DNA from: Planctomycetota bacterium
Lineage (GTDB): Bacteria > Planctomycetota > GCA-002687715
Reading direction: 5' to 3'
NCBI GenBank assembly: GCA_002683135.1
Contig: NYSS01000152.1
Coordinates: 25,583 to 89,582 of the forward strand
Length of the DNA stretch: 64,000 nt
A program made the translations under genes and the position numbers. The first letter of the stretch is position 1. Each line of letters starts with the position of its first letter. Below are positions 1 through 7,417 of the stretch, one piece after another. The notes under the pieces are model-generated. The model was not told the origin of the DNA. It searched no databases and saw only the letters and a list, made by a program, of their open reading frames with translations.

Positions 1-362
1 CCGGTTGTTGGCAGGGTTTCTCTATCTACCCGTTCACCAAGATGTCCCCCGAGCGCATGGTCGAGATCGTGCGGGAATACGGCGTCGAGCGTGTCATCAT
101 CAACAGCGCTTGCGACTGGGGGGTGAGTGACCCCATGTCAGTTCCGAAGACCGTCGAGTTGTGCCGCGCCGCAGGCACGTCGGACGACGACATCGACACC
201 ATGGTCTGGAAGAACCCGGTCGACTTCTTTGGCCGTGACGGTCGCGGATCGGAGGCGGAGTGGCTGGAGAGCCCGGACGCTGATCGCAAGCAGACGTTCG
301 ACGGCAACTCGGTGTTGCGTGGGCAGGACCCGGAGGGGGATTGGGACCGTGAATCTCTCTGA
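1..362 (+). CDS. TatD-family metal-dependent hydrolase, EboB-like (3' end only)
   Basis: About 119 C-terminal residues of a gene that begins before the window; the frame is open from base 3. The visible part reads YPFTKMSPERMVEIVREYG, then RVIINSACDWGVSDP and VPKTVELCRAAG, which resembles the last strands and helices of a TatD-like TIM-barrel amidohydrolase. The metal ligands lie upstream and cannot be checked. It overlaps the next gene, an EboA homologue, by 14 bases, and in ebo clusters a TatD-like protein (EboB) accompanies EboA. In other bacteria ebo genes have been linked to export of scytonemin or other secondary-metabolite precursors to the periplasm. The call rests on context plus partial similarity; a stand-alone TatD-like DNase is the alternative. 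Confidence 0.6.
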   Translation, partial: GCWQGFSIYPFTKMSPERMVEIVREYGVERVIINSACDWGVSDPMSVPKTVELCRAAGTSDDDIDTMVWKNPVDFFGRDGRGSEAEWLESPDADRKQTFDGNSVLRGQDPEGDWDRESL

Positions 363-1077
363 TCCACGCAAGGTCATCGAGGGCGTCTTCGTCGGCGCCT
401 TCGAGCCGCGCGTGGTTGATCTCCGGGGCGCTTACCTGGACCGTCTGGATACGGAGGGCCCCGGATTCCTGGAGGTCCATCTCGCGGGGCTCCCGCGGAA
501 GGTCGGGCGAGGACTGGTTCAGGCCGGCGTGACCACCTTCGCCGGAGGCATCGTGGACCTCTCGGCGTGGCGTGTCTGTGATCTCCTCGCGGCTGACTTG
601 CTGCTGCGGGTGCCGGAGGGGGGTGGGTTGGTGGAGCAGCTCTACTTTCAGGGCGATGCGGAGGAGCGCCGGATGATCCTGAGGTCGTTACCTTTCCGGG
701 CACCCAGTCCGGAGGTCCTGCGGCTGATGGAGGAGGCCCATCGAACGAATGACGAGGTCATCTTCGAGTCCGGCAACCTGGACTCCGATCTCGCAGCACG
801 CGCCCTCGACGCCGCCGCGTTCAACCGGGTGGTGCTCAAGTGTGCGTTCCTCGAGGAACCGAAGGAGCGGCTGTTCGGCTGGGAGGGACGGGGCAACGAT
901 GCCCTGTCGATGATGTTGTTCGATTTTGTGTGTGAGCGGGAGGCCGCAGGCCGTCCTGCGTGGCCTGATACGGCTGCTTTGTGTCGGCTCGCTCCGCAGT
1001 CTCTTCGCCACAGGGCGAAGGAAGAGGGGGATCCTGCTCTACGGGCGTCGCTGCAGCGGCTTCTCGACGCCATTTGA
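349..1077 (+). CDS. eboA: EboA domain-containing protein
   Basis: A 242-residue protein starting at GTG 349, preceded by a GGAGGGGGA ribosome-binding site and overlapping the TatD-like gene. The C-terminal half carries the EboA signature FNRVVLKCAFLEEP, followed by a G-W/L-E/D-x-R-x-N segment and a final 'YV/FV-ERxAAGRP' type stretch (here DFVCEREAAGRP). EboA proteins occur with EboB, EboC (UbiA-like prenyltransferase), EboE and EboF in many phyla, but their biochemical role is unknown. No signal peptide or membrane segment is visible, so it is probably cytoplasmic. Only the TatD partner is inside the window; the rest of the cluster should lie to the left. It ends 91 bases before an unrelated secreted protein. 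Confidence 0.75.
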   Translation: MNLSDPRKVIEGVFVGAFEPRVVDLRGAYLDRLDTEGPGFLEVHLAGLPRKVGRGLVQAGVTTFAGGIVDLSAWRVCDLLAADLLLRVPEGGGLVEQLYFQGDAEERRMILRSLPFRAPSPEVLRLMEEAHRTNDEVIFESGNLDSDLAARALDAAAFNRVVLKCAFLEEPKERLFGWEGRGNDALSMMLFDFVCEREAAGRPAWPDTAALCRLAPQSLRHRAKEEGDPALRASLQRLLDAI

Positions 1078-1168
1078 GTGGATTTTGCCGGCCTGTCCCC
1101 CGTACCATGGGCACGACGTTTCGCCCCTCATCCACCGTTTTCAGCTTCCCATTCCCGGGGAGGAGTCC

Positions 1169-2101
1169 ATGCGCATTATCTACTCGTTGGTTTTCTTCGC
1201 GGTCGCCATGTTCCCCGTTCATGGGCAGGTCGTGATTAATGAGTTCAACGCGGGCACCCCGGATTTCGTCGAGATTCGCAACCTGTCGCTCACGCAGACG
1301 GTCAACGTTGGCGGGTACACCGTCGAGAGTTACCAGTCGAGTGGCGGCACGCCGGCGTTCGAGGGCTCGTACACCCTGCCGGCGAGCATCATGCTCGGGC
1401 CGCGCGAGGAGTTCGTTCTCGAGGAGAACGGGACTGCGGGAGCGCCGACGGCCTCGTTTACCTGCGGCGTCCGGACGGGCTACAACTACAACTGGACGAA
1501 CACGCGCAATATCATTCTCATCCTTCGTGACTCCTCGAACCAGCCCCTCGACTACGTCTATCGCAATGCCTCGGGCGGAGCGAGCGGCGCGCCTAACCTT
1601 CCCGCCGGCCTCACCTGGTCGGGGTCCTTCAACGCTTCGGGGAACGCGTGTTCTCGGCTGACGGACGTTGACAACAACTCGGCCAACGACTGGACCGCCA
1701 GCTCCGCCGCGTCGGCCTGCTCTGACAACCCCGGCCAGACGGCGCTACCCCCTCCGCCGCCTCCGGTGCAGCTCTTGCTGACGACCACGGGGGTGGGTGA
1801 CATCATCGCGTCCGTTCAGACGACGCCCGCGCTCTCCAACGGAGAGTTCTGGAACCTGGTCTCGTTCCAGAACAACGGCGGTAACGGGCCGTTGTTCGGC
1901 ATCGGCCTCGACGCGTTGCCCCAGATCGCGTCGCCGACGGGTTCGATCTTTCACGATTACCTCAACTCCAGCGGATTGTGGTCATTCAATGGCCCGCCGG
2001 GGAGTGTGATGGCTGGGCTGTATGTGGAGGTCGTCACCGTCGTCGTCAATCCGTCGACCGCTCAGGTCGTCTGGTCCAACGCCCTCCCCATGACCTTCTG
2101 A
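1169..2101 (+). CDS. Secreted lamin-tail domain (LTD) protein
   Basis: A 310-residue protein with ATG at 1169 after a GGGGAGGAG ribosome-binding site. Residues 1-18 form a signal peptide (MRIIYSLVFFAVAMFPVHG), followed at once by VVINEFNAGTPDFVEIRN, the opening strand of a lamin tail domain, an Ig-like fold common in secreted bacterial nucleases and surface proteins. The domain runs to about residue 190 and ends in a Pro-rich linker (PPPPPPV). The last 110 residues are a Gly/Ser/Thr-rich beta module ending ...VVWSNALPMTF, a kind of terminus seen in planctomycete exported proteins. No catalytic motif is evident, so a structural or adhesive surface role is likely but inferred. Confidence 0.75.
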   Translation: MRIIYSLVFFAVAMFPVHGQVVINEFNAGTPDFVEIRNLSLTQTVNVGGYTVESYQSSGGTPAFEGSYTLPASIMLGPREEFVLEENGTAGAPTASFTCGVRTGYNYNWTNTRNIILILRDSSNQPLDYVYRNASGGASGAPNLPAGLTWSGSFNASGNACSRLTDVDNNSANDWTASSAASACSDNPGQTALPPPPPPVQLLLTTTGVGDIIASVQTTPALSNGEFWNLVSFQNNGGNGPLFGIGLDALPQIASPTGSIFHDYLNSSGLWSFNGPPGSVMAGLYVEVVTVVVNPSTAQVVWSNALPMTF

Positions 2102-2193
2102 CCGCGGCGCGCATCGGCGCCATCAGACGCGTCATCGCTCGTCTCCTGCCGGCGGTTCGTGGGGCCCCTGCGCGCTGAACGGGGCCGCTCCGG

Positions 2194-2222
2194 TTGCGAG
2201 GGGTGCGGGCGGCCGATAGCAT
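2194..2222 (+). promoter_or_regulatory. Sigma-70-type promoter for the lipoprotein-DUF366-flippase genes
   Basis: TTGCGA at 2194-2199 and TAGCAT at 2217-2222 are separated by 17 bases. Transcription would begin near 2229, leaving about 19 untranslated bases before ATG 2248, with the GGGAGGGG ribosome-binding site inside them. Both hexamers match four or five positions of the consensus. Not tested experimentally. Confidence 0.45.
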
Positions 2223-2247
2223 CCGGGTGACCTGGGAGGGGCTATTC

Positions 2248-3327
2248 ATGCGACTCGTCCGGACCGCGTTGCTTGTCGTCCTGGCTCTCAGCTTCGGCTG
2301 CAAGGGCACTGAGGCTTACCTGTCGGATCTCTACACCGCGACTGAGCCCGACGGCACCTCTAAGATCGATGTCTATGATGCCGACATCCTCATCCATGAG
2401 GCGCTCGTCGGGATCATGGATCAGGAGGTGCTGACGGTTTCCCAGATGGGGCGCGCCGCGCACCACTGCGGGCGCATCGGTCGCAAGAACAGGTCGGCGC
2501 TCCTGCGGGCGGATTCCGTCTCGTTGTTGGCGCACCTCGCGCTGCGCTACCCGCTCCCGGCGTTGTCCGAGTCCTTCAGCGACGACAAGCCCGTCGATCG
2601 CTTCGCGACCGACGCCATCAATGCCTTCGACGCCGCGTTGAAACCCCTGGAGACCGAGCACCGGATCGCTGGTCTCAGCCACCCCGACCGGATCGTGGCG
2701 GAGGAGAACTGGGTCGCGCTGAAGGAGCTGACCGGCGAACGGTTCCCTCTTGAGCCGGGGGTCTGGGAGCGCTGGTGGGAGGAAAACCGGGAGCGCTTGG
2801 TGGCGCGCGCGCAAGCGGACGGCCGCGCGCCGCTGCGGACGTTGGCGTATTTGCGCTACGGATCGCTGCCGAGCACCCGCGCGGTCCTCGGTTACCTCTC
2901 GACTCGCCTTGTGGTGTCGGACCTCCCTGATCTGCGGGAGCTCATGCGAGTCGCGCATGTCCGATTGGCGCGGCTCGTCGCCGAGTACGGCATCGCTCGC
3001 GGGTTGCGCGACGAATCGCCGGCCGTGCGGGCGGAGGCCTCTCGCGCGGCCCGGCGGGTCCTCGCCGCGGGCTTCGGCGAGGAGCTCACCGACTCGCTCG
3101 CTCGGGAAGTGGACCCGGTGGCCAAGGTCCAACTTCTGCAGACCCTTGAGTGGTATCCGAGCCGGATGGCCCTGGAGCTTTGCCTCGCGGCGCTATCTGA
3201 CACAGACCGCTCCGTGTCGATGACATCACGCGATGTGCTGACGCGGCTGGTCGGGAGGGACTTCGGGGACCAACCCGCGGCTTGGATGGTGTGGTGGGAG
3301 CGAGAGGGCAAGACCCGCTGGCCATGA
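2248..3327 (+). CDS. Predicted lipoprotein with HEAT-like helical repeats
   Basis: A 359-residue protein; ATG 2248 is chosen because it follows GGGAGGGG and gives a clean lipoprotein signal peptide, MRLVRTALLVVLALSFGC, with the acylated Cys at residue 18. The -3 to -1 residues S-F-G depart slightly from the usual lipobox. The mature part is almost entirely alpha-helical; the C-terminal 150 residues contain Arg/Ala-rich helix pairs (for example DESPAVRAEASRAARRVLAAG) resembling HEAT or PBS-type repeats, which normally mediate protein binding. No enzyme motif is seen. The stop overlaps the start of the DUF366 gene (ATGA), so the two are translationally coupled. Function unknown. Confidence 0.65.
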   Translation: MRLVRTALLVVLALSFGCKGTEAYLSDLYTATEPDGTSKIDVYDADILIHEALVGIMDQEVLTVSQMGRAAHHCGRIGRKNRSALLRADSVSLLAHLALRYPLPALSESFSDDKPVDRFATDAINAFDAALKPLETEHRIAGLSHPDRIVAEENWVALKELTGERFPLEPGVWERWWEENRERLVARAQADGRAPLRTLAYLRYGSLPSTRAVLGYLSTRLVVSDLPDLRELMRVAHVRLARLVAEYGIARGLRDESPAVRAEASRAARRVLAAGFGEELTDSLAREVDPVAKVQLLQTLEWYPSRMALELCLAALSDTDRSVSMTSRDVLTRLVGRDFGDQPAAWMVWWEREGKTRWP

Positions 3328-3899
3328 CAACGTTGAAGACGCTGGTCGCGTTGGAACCCCGGCTCGACTATGACGGGACCCAACTCCGCCCCCATTTCAT
3401 CCGTGGACACTTCGGGCTCCGTGGCGACGCCGCCGTTGCGTTTCGCGGCGCGTGCCACGTCGAAGGGGAGGCCTTGGTCGACCTCGCTGACCGCGAGGCG
3501 GGCTTGCACATCCATTCCCGAGACATGGTCCATCTGTTGGTTGAGCTGTTCGGCCGTCCGTTGCCGCACGTGGTCATGCTCCAGCGTTTGTTGACCTGCC
3601 TCGTGGCCGATCGCGTCCGGGGGGAGTTGAGCTCGGACGGCGCCAGAGCGGTGCGGCGCTCCGGGGACGATGTCTTTGTGGGAGACGGCAAGCTCACGGT
3701 GAGCATCGCCACCGTTTCGGCCGTATCTGGCTTAATCCACCTGGGGGTGAACATCGACGACCGTGACACCCCCGTGGCGACCGCTGCCCTCGATCCGTTG
3801 GGGATCGGGGTGGATGGCTTTGCGCGGGGTGTGCTCGACGACCTCCTCTCCGAGTTGGGCGGTATGGATGACGCGTTGAGCAAGGTCCAGCCGCGATGA
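3324..3899 (+). CDS. DUF366 family protein
   Basis: A 191-residue cytoplasmic protein with its start in an ATGA overlap with the lipoprotein gene. It carries the DUF366 landmarks in order: LDYDGTQLRPHFI near the N-terminus, GDAAVAFRG, a MVHLLVELF helix, the QRLLTCLVAD segment, then RSGDDVFVGDGKLTVSIATV and SGLIHLGVNI followed by DTPVAT. Length is normal for the family (about 185-190). DUF366 is found mostly in archaea and scattered bacteria and has no established activity. Its coupling to a lipoprotein upstream and a flippase-like membrane protein downstream (another ATGA overlap) suggests an envelope-related task, but that is inference. Confidence 0.8.
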   Translation: MTTLKTLVALEPRLDYDGTQLRPHFIRGHFGLRGDAAVAFRGACHVEGEALVDLADREAGLHIHSRDMVHLLVELFGRPLPHVVMLQRLLTCLVADRVRGELSSDGARAVRRSGDDVFVGDGKLTVSIATVSAVSGLIHLGVNIDDRDTPVATAALDPLGIGVDGFARGVLDDLLSELGGMDDALSKVQPR

Positions 3900-5242
3900 C
3901 GAGTCCACCGCCGGCTACCGATCCGCCGCCCTGGTGGCGGCGTCATCTGGTCGCCGTGCTCAAGGTCCTCGTGGGCGGGGGCATCCTGTGGTTCATCGCC
4001 GGGCAGATGACCATTGACGACGAGGTCCGAACGGCCGGGAGGGTGGTCAAGGGCCGAGAGCTGGAGATCGCGGGAGAGGTGCGGGTCAGGACAGACGCGG
4101 GCGAGCTCGCCGGCCCCTGGAACCTGGCAGATTCTCCTGTGATACGCCGCCGCGGTGATCGCTGGCGTGTCGACGGGCAGGAGGGGGACGCCCTCGTCTT
4201 CGATGGTGCCGTGTCCCTCGTCGTCGATGGCCTCAGGGAGTCGGTCCTGCTGAGCGACGTAGCGATGGCGGAGGGTGGGGAAGAAGACGGTTGGGTGGAG
4301 CAGACGTTAGATGTCCGCGAAGGGCTCGCGACGATTTATGGTCGCATCACCGCGGGCCAGTACCTGCTCGCGATGTTGTGCATCCTCGGGATGTACCTCT
4401 GCGGCATCAAGCGGTGGCAGATCCTGCTGCGAGCGCAGGGCATTCCCGTGACCTTCTTCGAGTCCATGCGATTCACGTTCATCGGGTTTTTCTTCAATAA
4501 CGTCGTGCCGGGCATGACGGGCGGAGACGTGGTGAAGGCCGTGATGATCGCCCGAGCGCACAAGGGCCGAGGCCCTGATGCGGTCAGCACGGTGATCGTC
4601 GATCGCGTCGTCGGGCTTCTCGTCCTCGCCGGGTTGGCGGCGGTCGTTCTGCTCTTTGCGCTGGACACCTACGGGACCATCGCCCGGTGGGTGTTTCTGA
4701 TGCTGGCGTGCGCGGCGGCGCTGATGTTCTTCTTCTTGTCTCGGCGTGTGCGCAAGTGGTTGCGCATCGACCGCTTGCTCAAGCGCCTGCCGGGATCGGA
4801 CGCGCTGCAACGGCTCGACCAGGCCTTCCTGCTGTATCGATCGAAGGGGAAGGAGATGGCGCTCTGCGTCGCCATCTCCCTGGTCTCGCACATGTTCAAT
4901 ATCGCGAGCGTGTGGATCCTGGGTGTCGGGCTGGGTGTCGACGCGGCCCATGGCCTGTCGGAGCCCGTCTTGCTTACGTATGTCGTCGTTGTCCCGATCA
5001 TCATGATCGTCGCTGCGGTGCCGGCGCTGCCGGGGGGCTGGGGCATAGGCGAAGCAGCGTTCGGCTACTTCTTCCGCACCGTTGGTATCCACAATCTGTC
5101 GCTGAGCGTCGGCCTCTCCGTCCTCCACCGCTTCTCGATGCTGCTGTGGAGCCTCCTGGGCGGTGTTTTCCTGTTTCTGTCGCGGCGGGAAGCCCGCGAA
5201 GCCATGCGCGAAGCAGGGTCCATGGAGCCGTCTGGCTCCTGA
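3896..5242 (+). CDS. Flippase-like membrane protein (lysylphosphatidylglycerol synthase TM region family, UPF0104)
   Basis: A 448-residue integral membrane protein. One TM segment at about residues 20-37 is followed by a roughly 110-residue soluble, beta-rich insert (about 40-150) and then seven or eight TM helices. The characteristic block is near residues 190-240: RFTFIGFFFNNVVPGMTGGDVVKAVMIAR, then STVIVDRVVGLLVLAG, and late PALPGGWGIGEAAFGYFF. These motifs define the flippase-like domain shared with AglD and the MprF transmembrane region, whose members move or glycosylate lipid-linked substrates. The N-terminal soluble insert is not usual for the family. It is coupled to the DUF366 gene by ATGA and followed after 23 bases by a PfkB kinase. 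Confidence 0.8.
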   Translation: MTSPPPATDPPPWWRRHLVAVLKVLVGGGILWFIAGQMTIDDEVRTAGRVVKGRELEIAGEVRVRTDAGELAGPWNLADSPVIRRRGDRWRVDGQEGDALVFDGAVSLVVDGLRESVLLSDVAMAEGGEEDGWVEQTLDVREGLATIYGRITAGQYLLAMLCILGMYLCGIKRWQILLRAQGIPVTFFESMRFTFIGFFFNNVVPGMTGGDVVKAVMIARAHKGRGPDAVSTVIVDRVVGLLVLAGLAAVVLLFALDTYGTIARWVFLMLACAAALMFFFLSRRVRKWLRIDRLLKRLPGSDALQRLDQAFLLYRSKGKEMALCVAISLVSHMFNIASVWILGVGLGVDAAHGLSEPVLLTYVVVVPIIMIVAAVPALPGGWGIGEAAFGYFFRTVGIHNLSLSVGLSVLHRFSMLLWSLLGGVFLFLSRREAREAMREAGSMEPSGS

Positions 5243-5265
5243 ACGTACAAGAGCGGAGCCCCCTC

Positions 5266-6171
5266 ATGTCCCTCCTCGTCACCGGGTCCATGGCCCTCGA
5301 TACGATCACGACACCTCACGGCACCCGGGAGGCTGTCCTCGGCGGCGCCGCCAGCTTTTTCTCCGTCGGGGCGCGCCACTTCACCGATGTCCGCTTGGTC
5401 GCCGTGATCGGTGATGACTTTCCGGACGAGCATGTCGCCATGCTGCGCGACCGGGGTATCGATATTGAGGGGCTGGAGCGGCGTGCCGGGGCGAAGACCT
5501 TTCGGTGGACGGGCCGTTATGCGGGACGGATGGACGTCGCGGAGACACTCGATACGCAGCTCAACGTCCTGGGTGAATTCAAGCCCACCCTCCCGGGCAA
5601 GTTTACGGACACTCCGTTCGCGTTCCTGGCGAACGGAGACCCGGTGACGCAAGCCTGGGTGCGCGACCAGCTCAGTCCCAACGCGTTCGTCTTTCTCGAC
5701 ACGATGAACTTCTGGATTGAGGGCTCACGTGATGCGCTCTTGGAGGCCATTCGCAAGGTGAATGGCGTGGTCATGAACGATGACGAGGCGCGGGCCCTCG
5801 GGGGTAGCGACAACCTCATCGCTTCGGTGAACCGCATCGCCGATATGGGAGTCTCCACCTTGGTCGTGAAGAAGGGCGAGCATGGCGCCATCCTGATGAA
5901 GGACGGTGAGCTGTTCGCGCTGCCCGCCTATCCCTTGGAGGCGGTTTTTGATCCCACAGGGGCCGGCGACACCTTCGCGTCGGGGTTCATGGGGGCGGTG
6001 GCGGAGTCGGGGGACACCACCTTCCAGGGGCTCAAGCGCGCCCTGGCGTACGGCACCGTCGTGGCGTCATTCACGGTGGAGGGATTCGGACTTGAGCGTC
6101 TGCTGGAGATCGATCGTGAGGAGATCGACCGAAGGTTGGAGGTATTTCTCAAATTCACCGGCTGGGAGTAG
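5266..6171 (+). CDS. PfkB-family carbohydrate/nucleoside kinase
   Basis: A 301-residue ribokinase-like kinase; ATG 5266 gives the expected N-terminus MSLLVTGSMALDTI. The substrate-side signature GGAASFFSVGARHF lies near residue 26, and the C-terminal signature DPTGAGDTFASGFMGAV at about residues 228-244 supplies the anion hole and catalytic Asp (GAGD). The segment VMNDDEARALGG is the usual N/D-x-x-E region. ATP-dependent phosphorylation of a sugar or nucleoside hydroxyl is expected; substrate cannot be read from sequence. Similar short PfkB proteins are often annotated as sugar or adenosine kinases. It follows the flippase-like gene with a 23-base gap, so co-transcription is likely. Confidence 0.85.
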   Translation: MSLLVTGSMALDTITTPHGTREAVLGGAASFFSVGARHFTDVRLVAVIGDDFPDEHVAMLRDRGIDIEGLERRAGAKTFRWTGRYAGRMDVAETLDTQLNVLGEFKPTLPGKFTDTPFAFLANGDPVTQAWVRDQLSPNAFVFLDTMNFWIEGSRDALLEAIRKVNGVVMNDDEARALGGSDNLIASVNRIADMGVSTLVVKKGEHGAILMKDGELFALPAYPLEAVFDPTGAGDTFASGFMGAVAESGDTTFQGLKRALAYGTVVASFTVEGFGLERLLEIDREEIDRRLEVFLKFTGWE

Positions 6172-6310
6172 TTGTCCTCGCTGAGGGTTCCCCCCCTTCG
6201 CCTCACCGCGGCCCGTTGGTATTGTCCGGCCGAATCTCTTGCGCCTACCGCGTTGAGCGGGAACCGGGGCCGACCTTGTGTCTGTGCCCCCAAACCACAA
6301 CACACAGGAA

Positions 6311-6934
6311 ATGAGCGAACTCGACGGCACTACTCTGACCACGATCAAGAGCCCTGGCCCAAGCCCGCAAGGACTTAGCTGGGATGGTGAGAACCTCTGG
6401 GTCGCGGATAAGGACGAACGGAAGATCTTCAAAGTGAATCCGGAGGATGGGGCCCAGCTGTTCAGCATCGCCTTCGATGGCGAGCTGGCGGGCACCGCCT
6501 GGGATGGCACGCACGTGTGGCAGGCGGACAGAACGTCACGGACAATCTCGCGTATCGACCCGGAAACCGGCTCCATCGAGCTGTCGATCCCGGTCGATCT
6601 GGCGAATGGTGACGTGTCCGGCCTGTATCACGAAGACGGGGGGATCTGGTACGGGCTTTCGCGTCTTGGCCAGGCCCGCAAGGTGAAGGATACGGACGGG
6701 ACGTTCATGAGGGCGTTCCCGACCCGTCCGGATATCTGCAGCCTCGTCCTCGTCGGCAAGCACCTCTACTACACGGAGCCGAGCGAGCAGGTCATCCACA
6801 AGATGGATGCCAACGCTGGTTCGATTTTGATCTCCTACAAGGTAGGGGGCCGCCCGACCGGGCTAGCGTATGACGGCGAGGCCTTCTGGGTCGCCGACGC
6901 CGAGGCTGGAGAGCTGCGCCGGATCAAGTTCTAA
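6311..6934 (+). CDS. Beta-propeller (NHL/YncE-like) repeat protein
   Basis: A roughly 207-residue protein made of 'GL/GTA-x-DG-x-x-L/V-W-V/Q-A-D' repeats (QGLSWDGENLWVADKD, GTAWDGTHVWQADR, GLAYDGEAFWVADAE), spaced about 45 residues. This is the pattern of NHL, YncE and glutamine-cyclotransferase-like propellers. The protein is short for a full ring, so it may be a small 4-5-blade propeller or assemble as an oligomer. The start is uncertain: ATG 6311 has AGGAA directly abutting it, while GTG 6278 would add eleven residues. No signal peptide is visible with either start. No catalytic residues are recognised; ligand or protein binding is the likely role. Confidence 0.65.
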   Translation: MSELDGTTLTTIKSPGPSPQGLSWDGENLWVADKDERKIFKVNPEDGAQLFSIAFDGELAGTAWDGTHVWQADRTSRTISRIDPETGSIELSIPVDLANGDVSGLYHEDGGIWYGLSRLGQARKVKDTDGTFMRAFPTRPDICSLVLVGKHLYYTEPSEQVIHKMDANAGSILISYKVGGRPTGLAYDGEAFWVADAEAGELRRIKF

Positions 6935-7003
6935 GCGCGCGTCCGCGGCCTCTCGTGCGTGCATGTCGGGGCCGGCTCTCACCGAGTCGTGCCCCGCGCA
7001 TCG

Positions 7004-7417
7004 TCAATCTTCGCTGCGACGTTGCCGTTTGATGTCGCCGCGGCGCTTCTTGGCTTCTAGCCTGCGTTGCTTCGACGCCCTCGTTGGCTTCGTGGGCTTG
7101 CGCTTTTTCCGTGGCTTCAACGCGTCCGTGACGAGGTTGCGCAGACGCTCGAGTGCCGCCTCGCGGTTCGCTTTCTGCGTACGCTGGTCGGATGCGACGA
7201 TGCGGACCCTGCCCTCGCTGTCGAGCTTGGCCTTGAGGTGAGTGAGCAGCAGCTCTCGAGTCGGGTCCTCAAGTGCAGGGGAATTCGCGATATCCCAGGT
7301 GATCTCGATCCGGGTGGCGACCTTGTTGACGTTCTGGCCGCCGGGGCCCCCGGATGAGGTCGCACGGAAGAGCAGCTCGTCGGCGTGGACCTCGACCCCA
7401 GGCGCCAGGTCGATCAC
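7004..7417 (-). CDS. arfB: Alternative ribosome-rescue factor ArfB (YaeJ-type peptidyl-tRNA hydrolase)
   Basis: A 137-residue protein beginning at GTG 7417, the G of which overlaps the TGA of the upstream helicase gene (GTGA). The N-terminal domain holds the release-factor GGQ loop in the ArfB context SSGGPGGQNVNKVATRIE at about residues 22-39, the site that hydrolyses peptidyl-tRNA on stalled ribosomes. The C-terminal 35 residues are strongly basic (KPRKKRKPTKPTR ... KKRRGDIKRQRR), as in ArfB, where this tail threads the empty mRNA channel. There is no codon-recognition domain, which excludes RF1/RF2. Length matches the family (about 140). Confidence 0.92.
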   Translation of the reverse strand: MIDLAPGVEVHADELLFRATSSGGPGGQNVNKVATRIEITWDIANSPALEDPTRELLLTHLKAKLDSEGRVRIVASDQRTQKANREAALERLRNLVTDALKPRKKRKPTKPTRASKQRRLEAKKRRGDIKRQRRSED

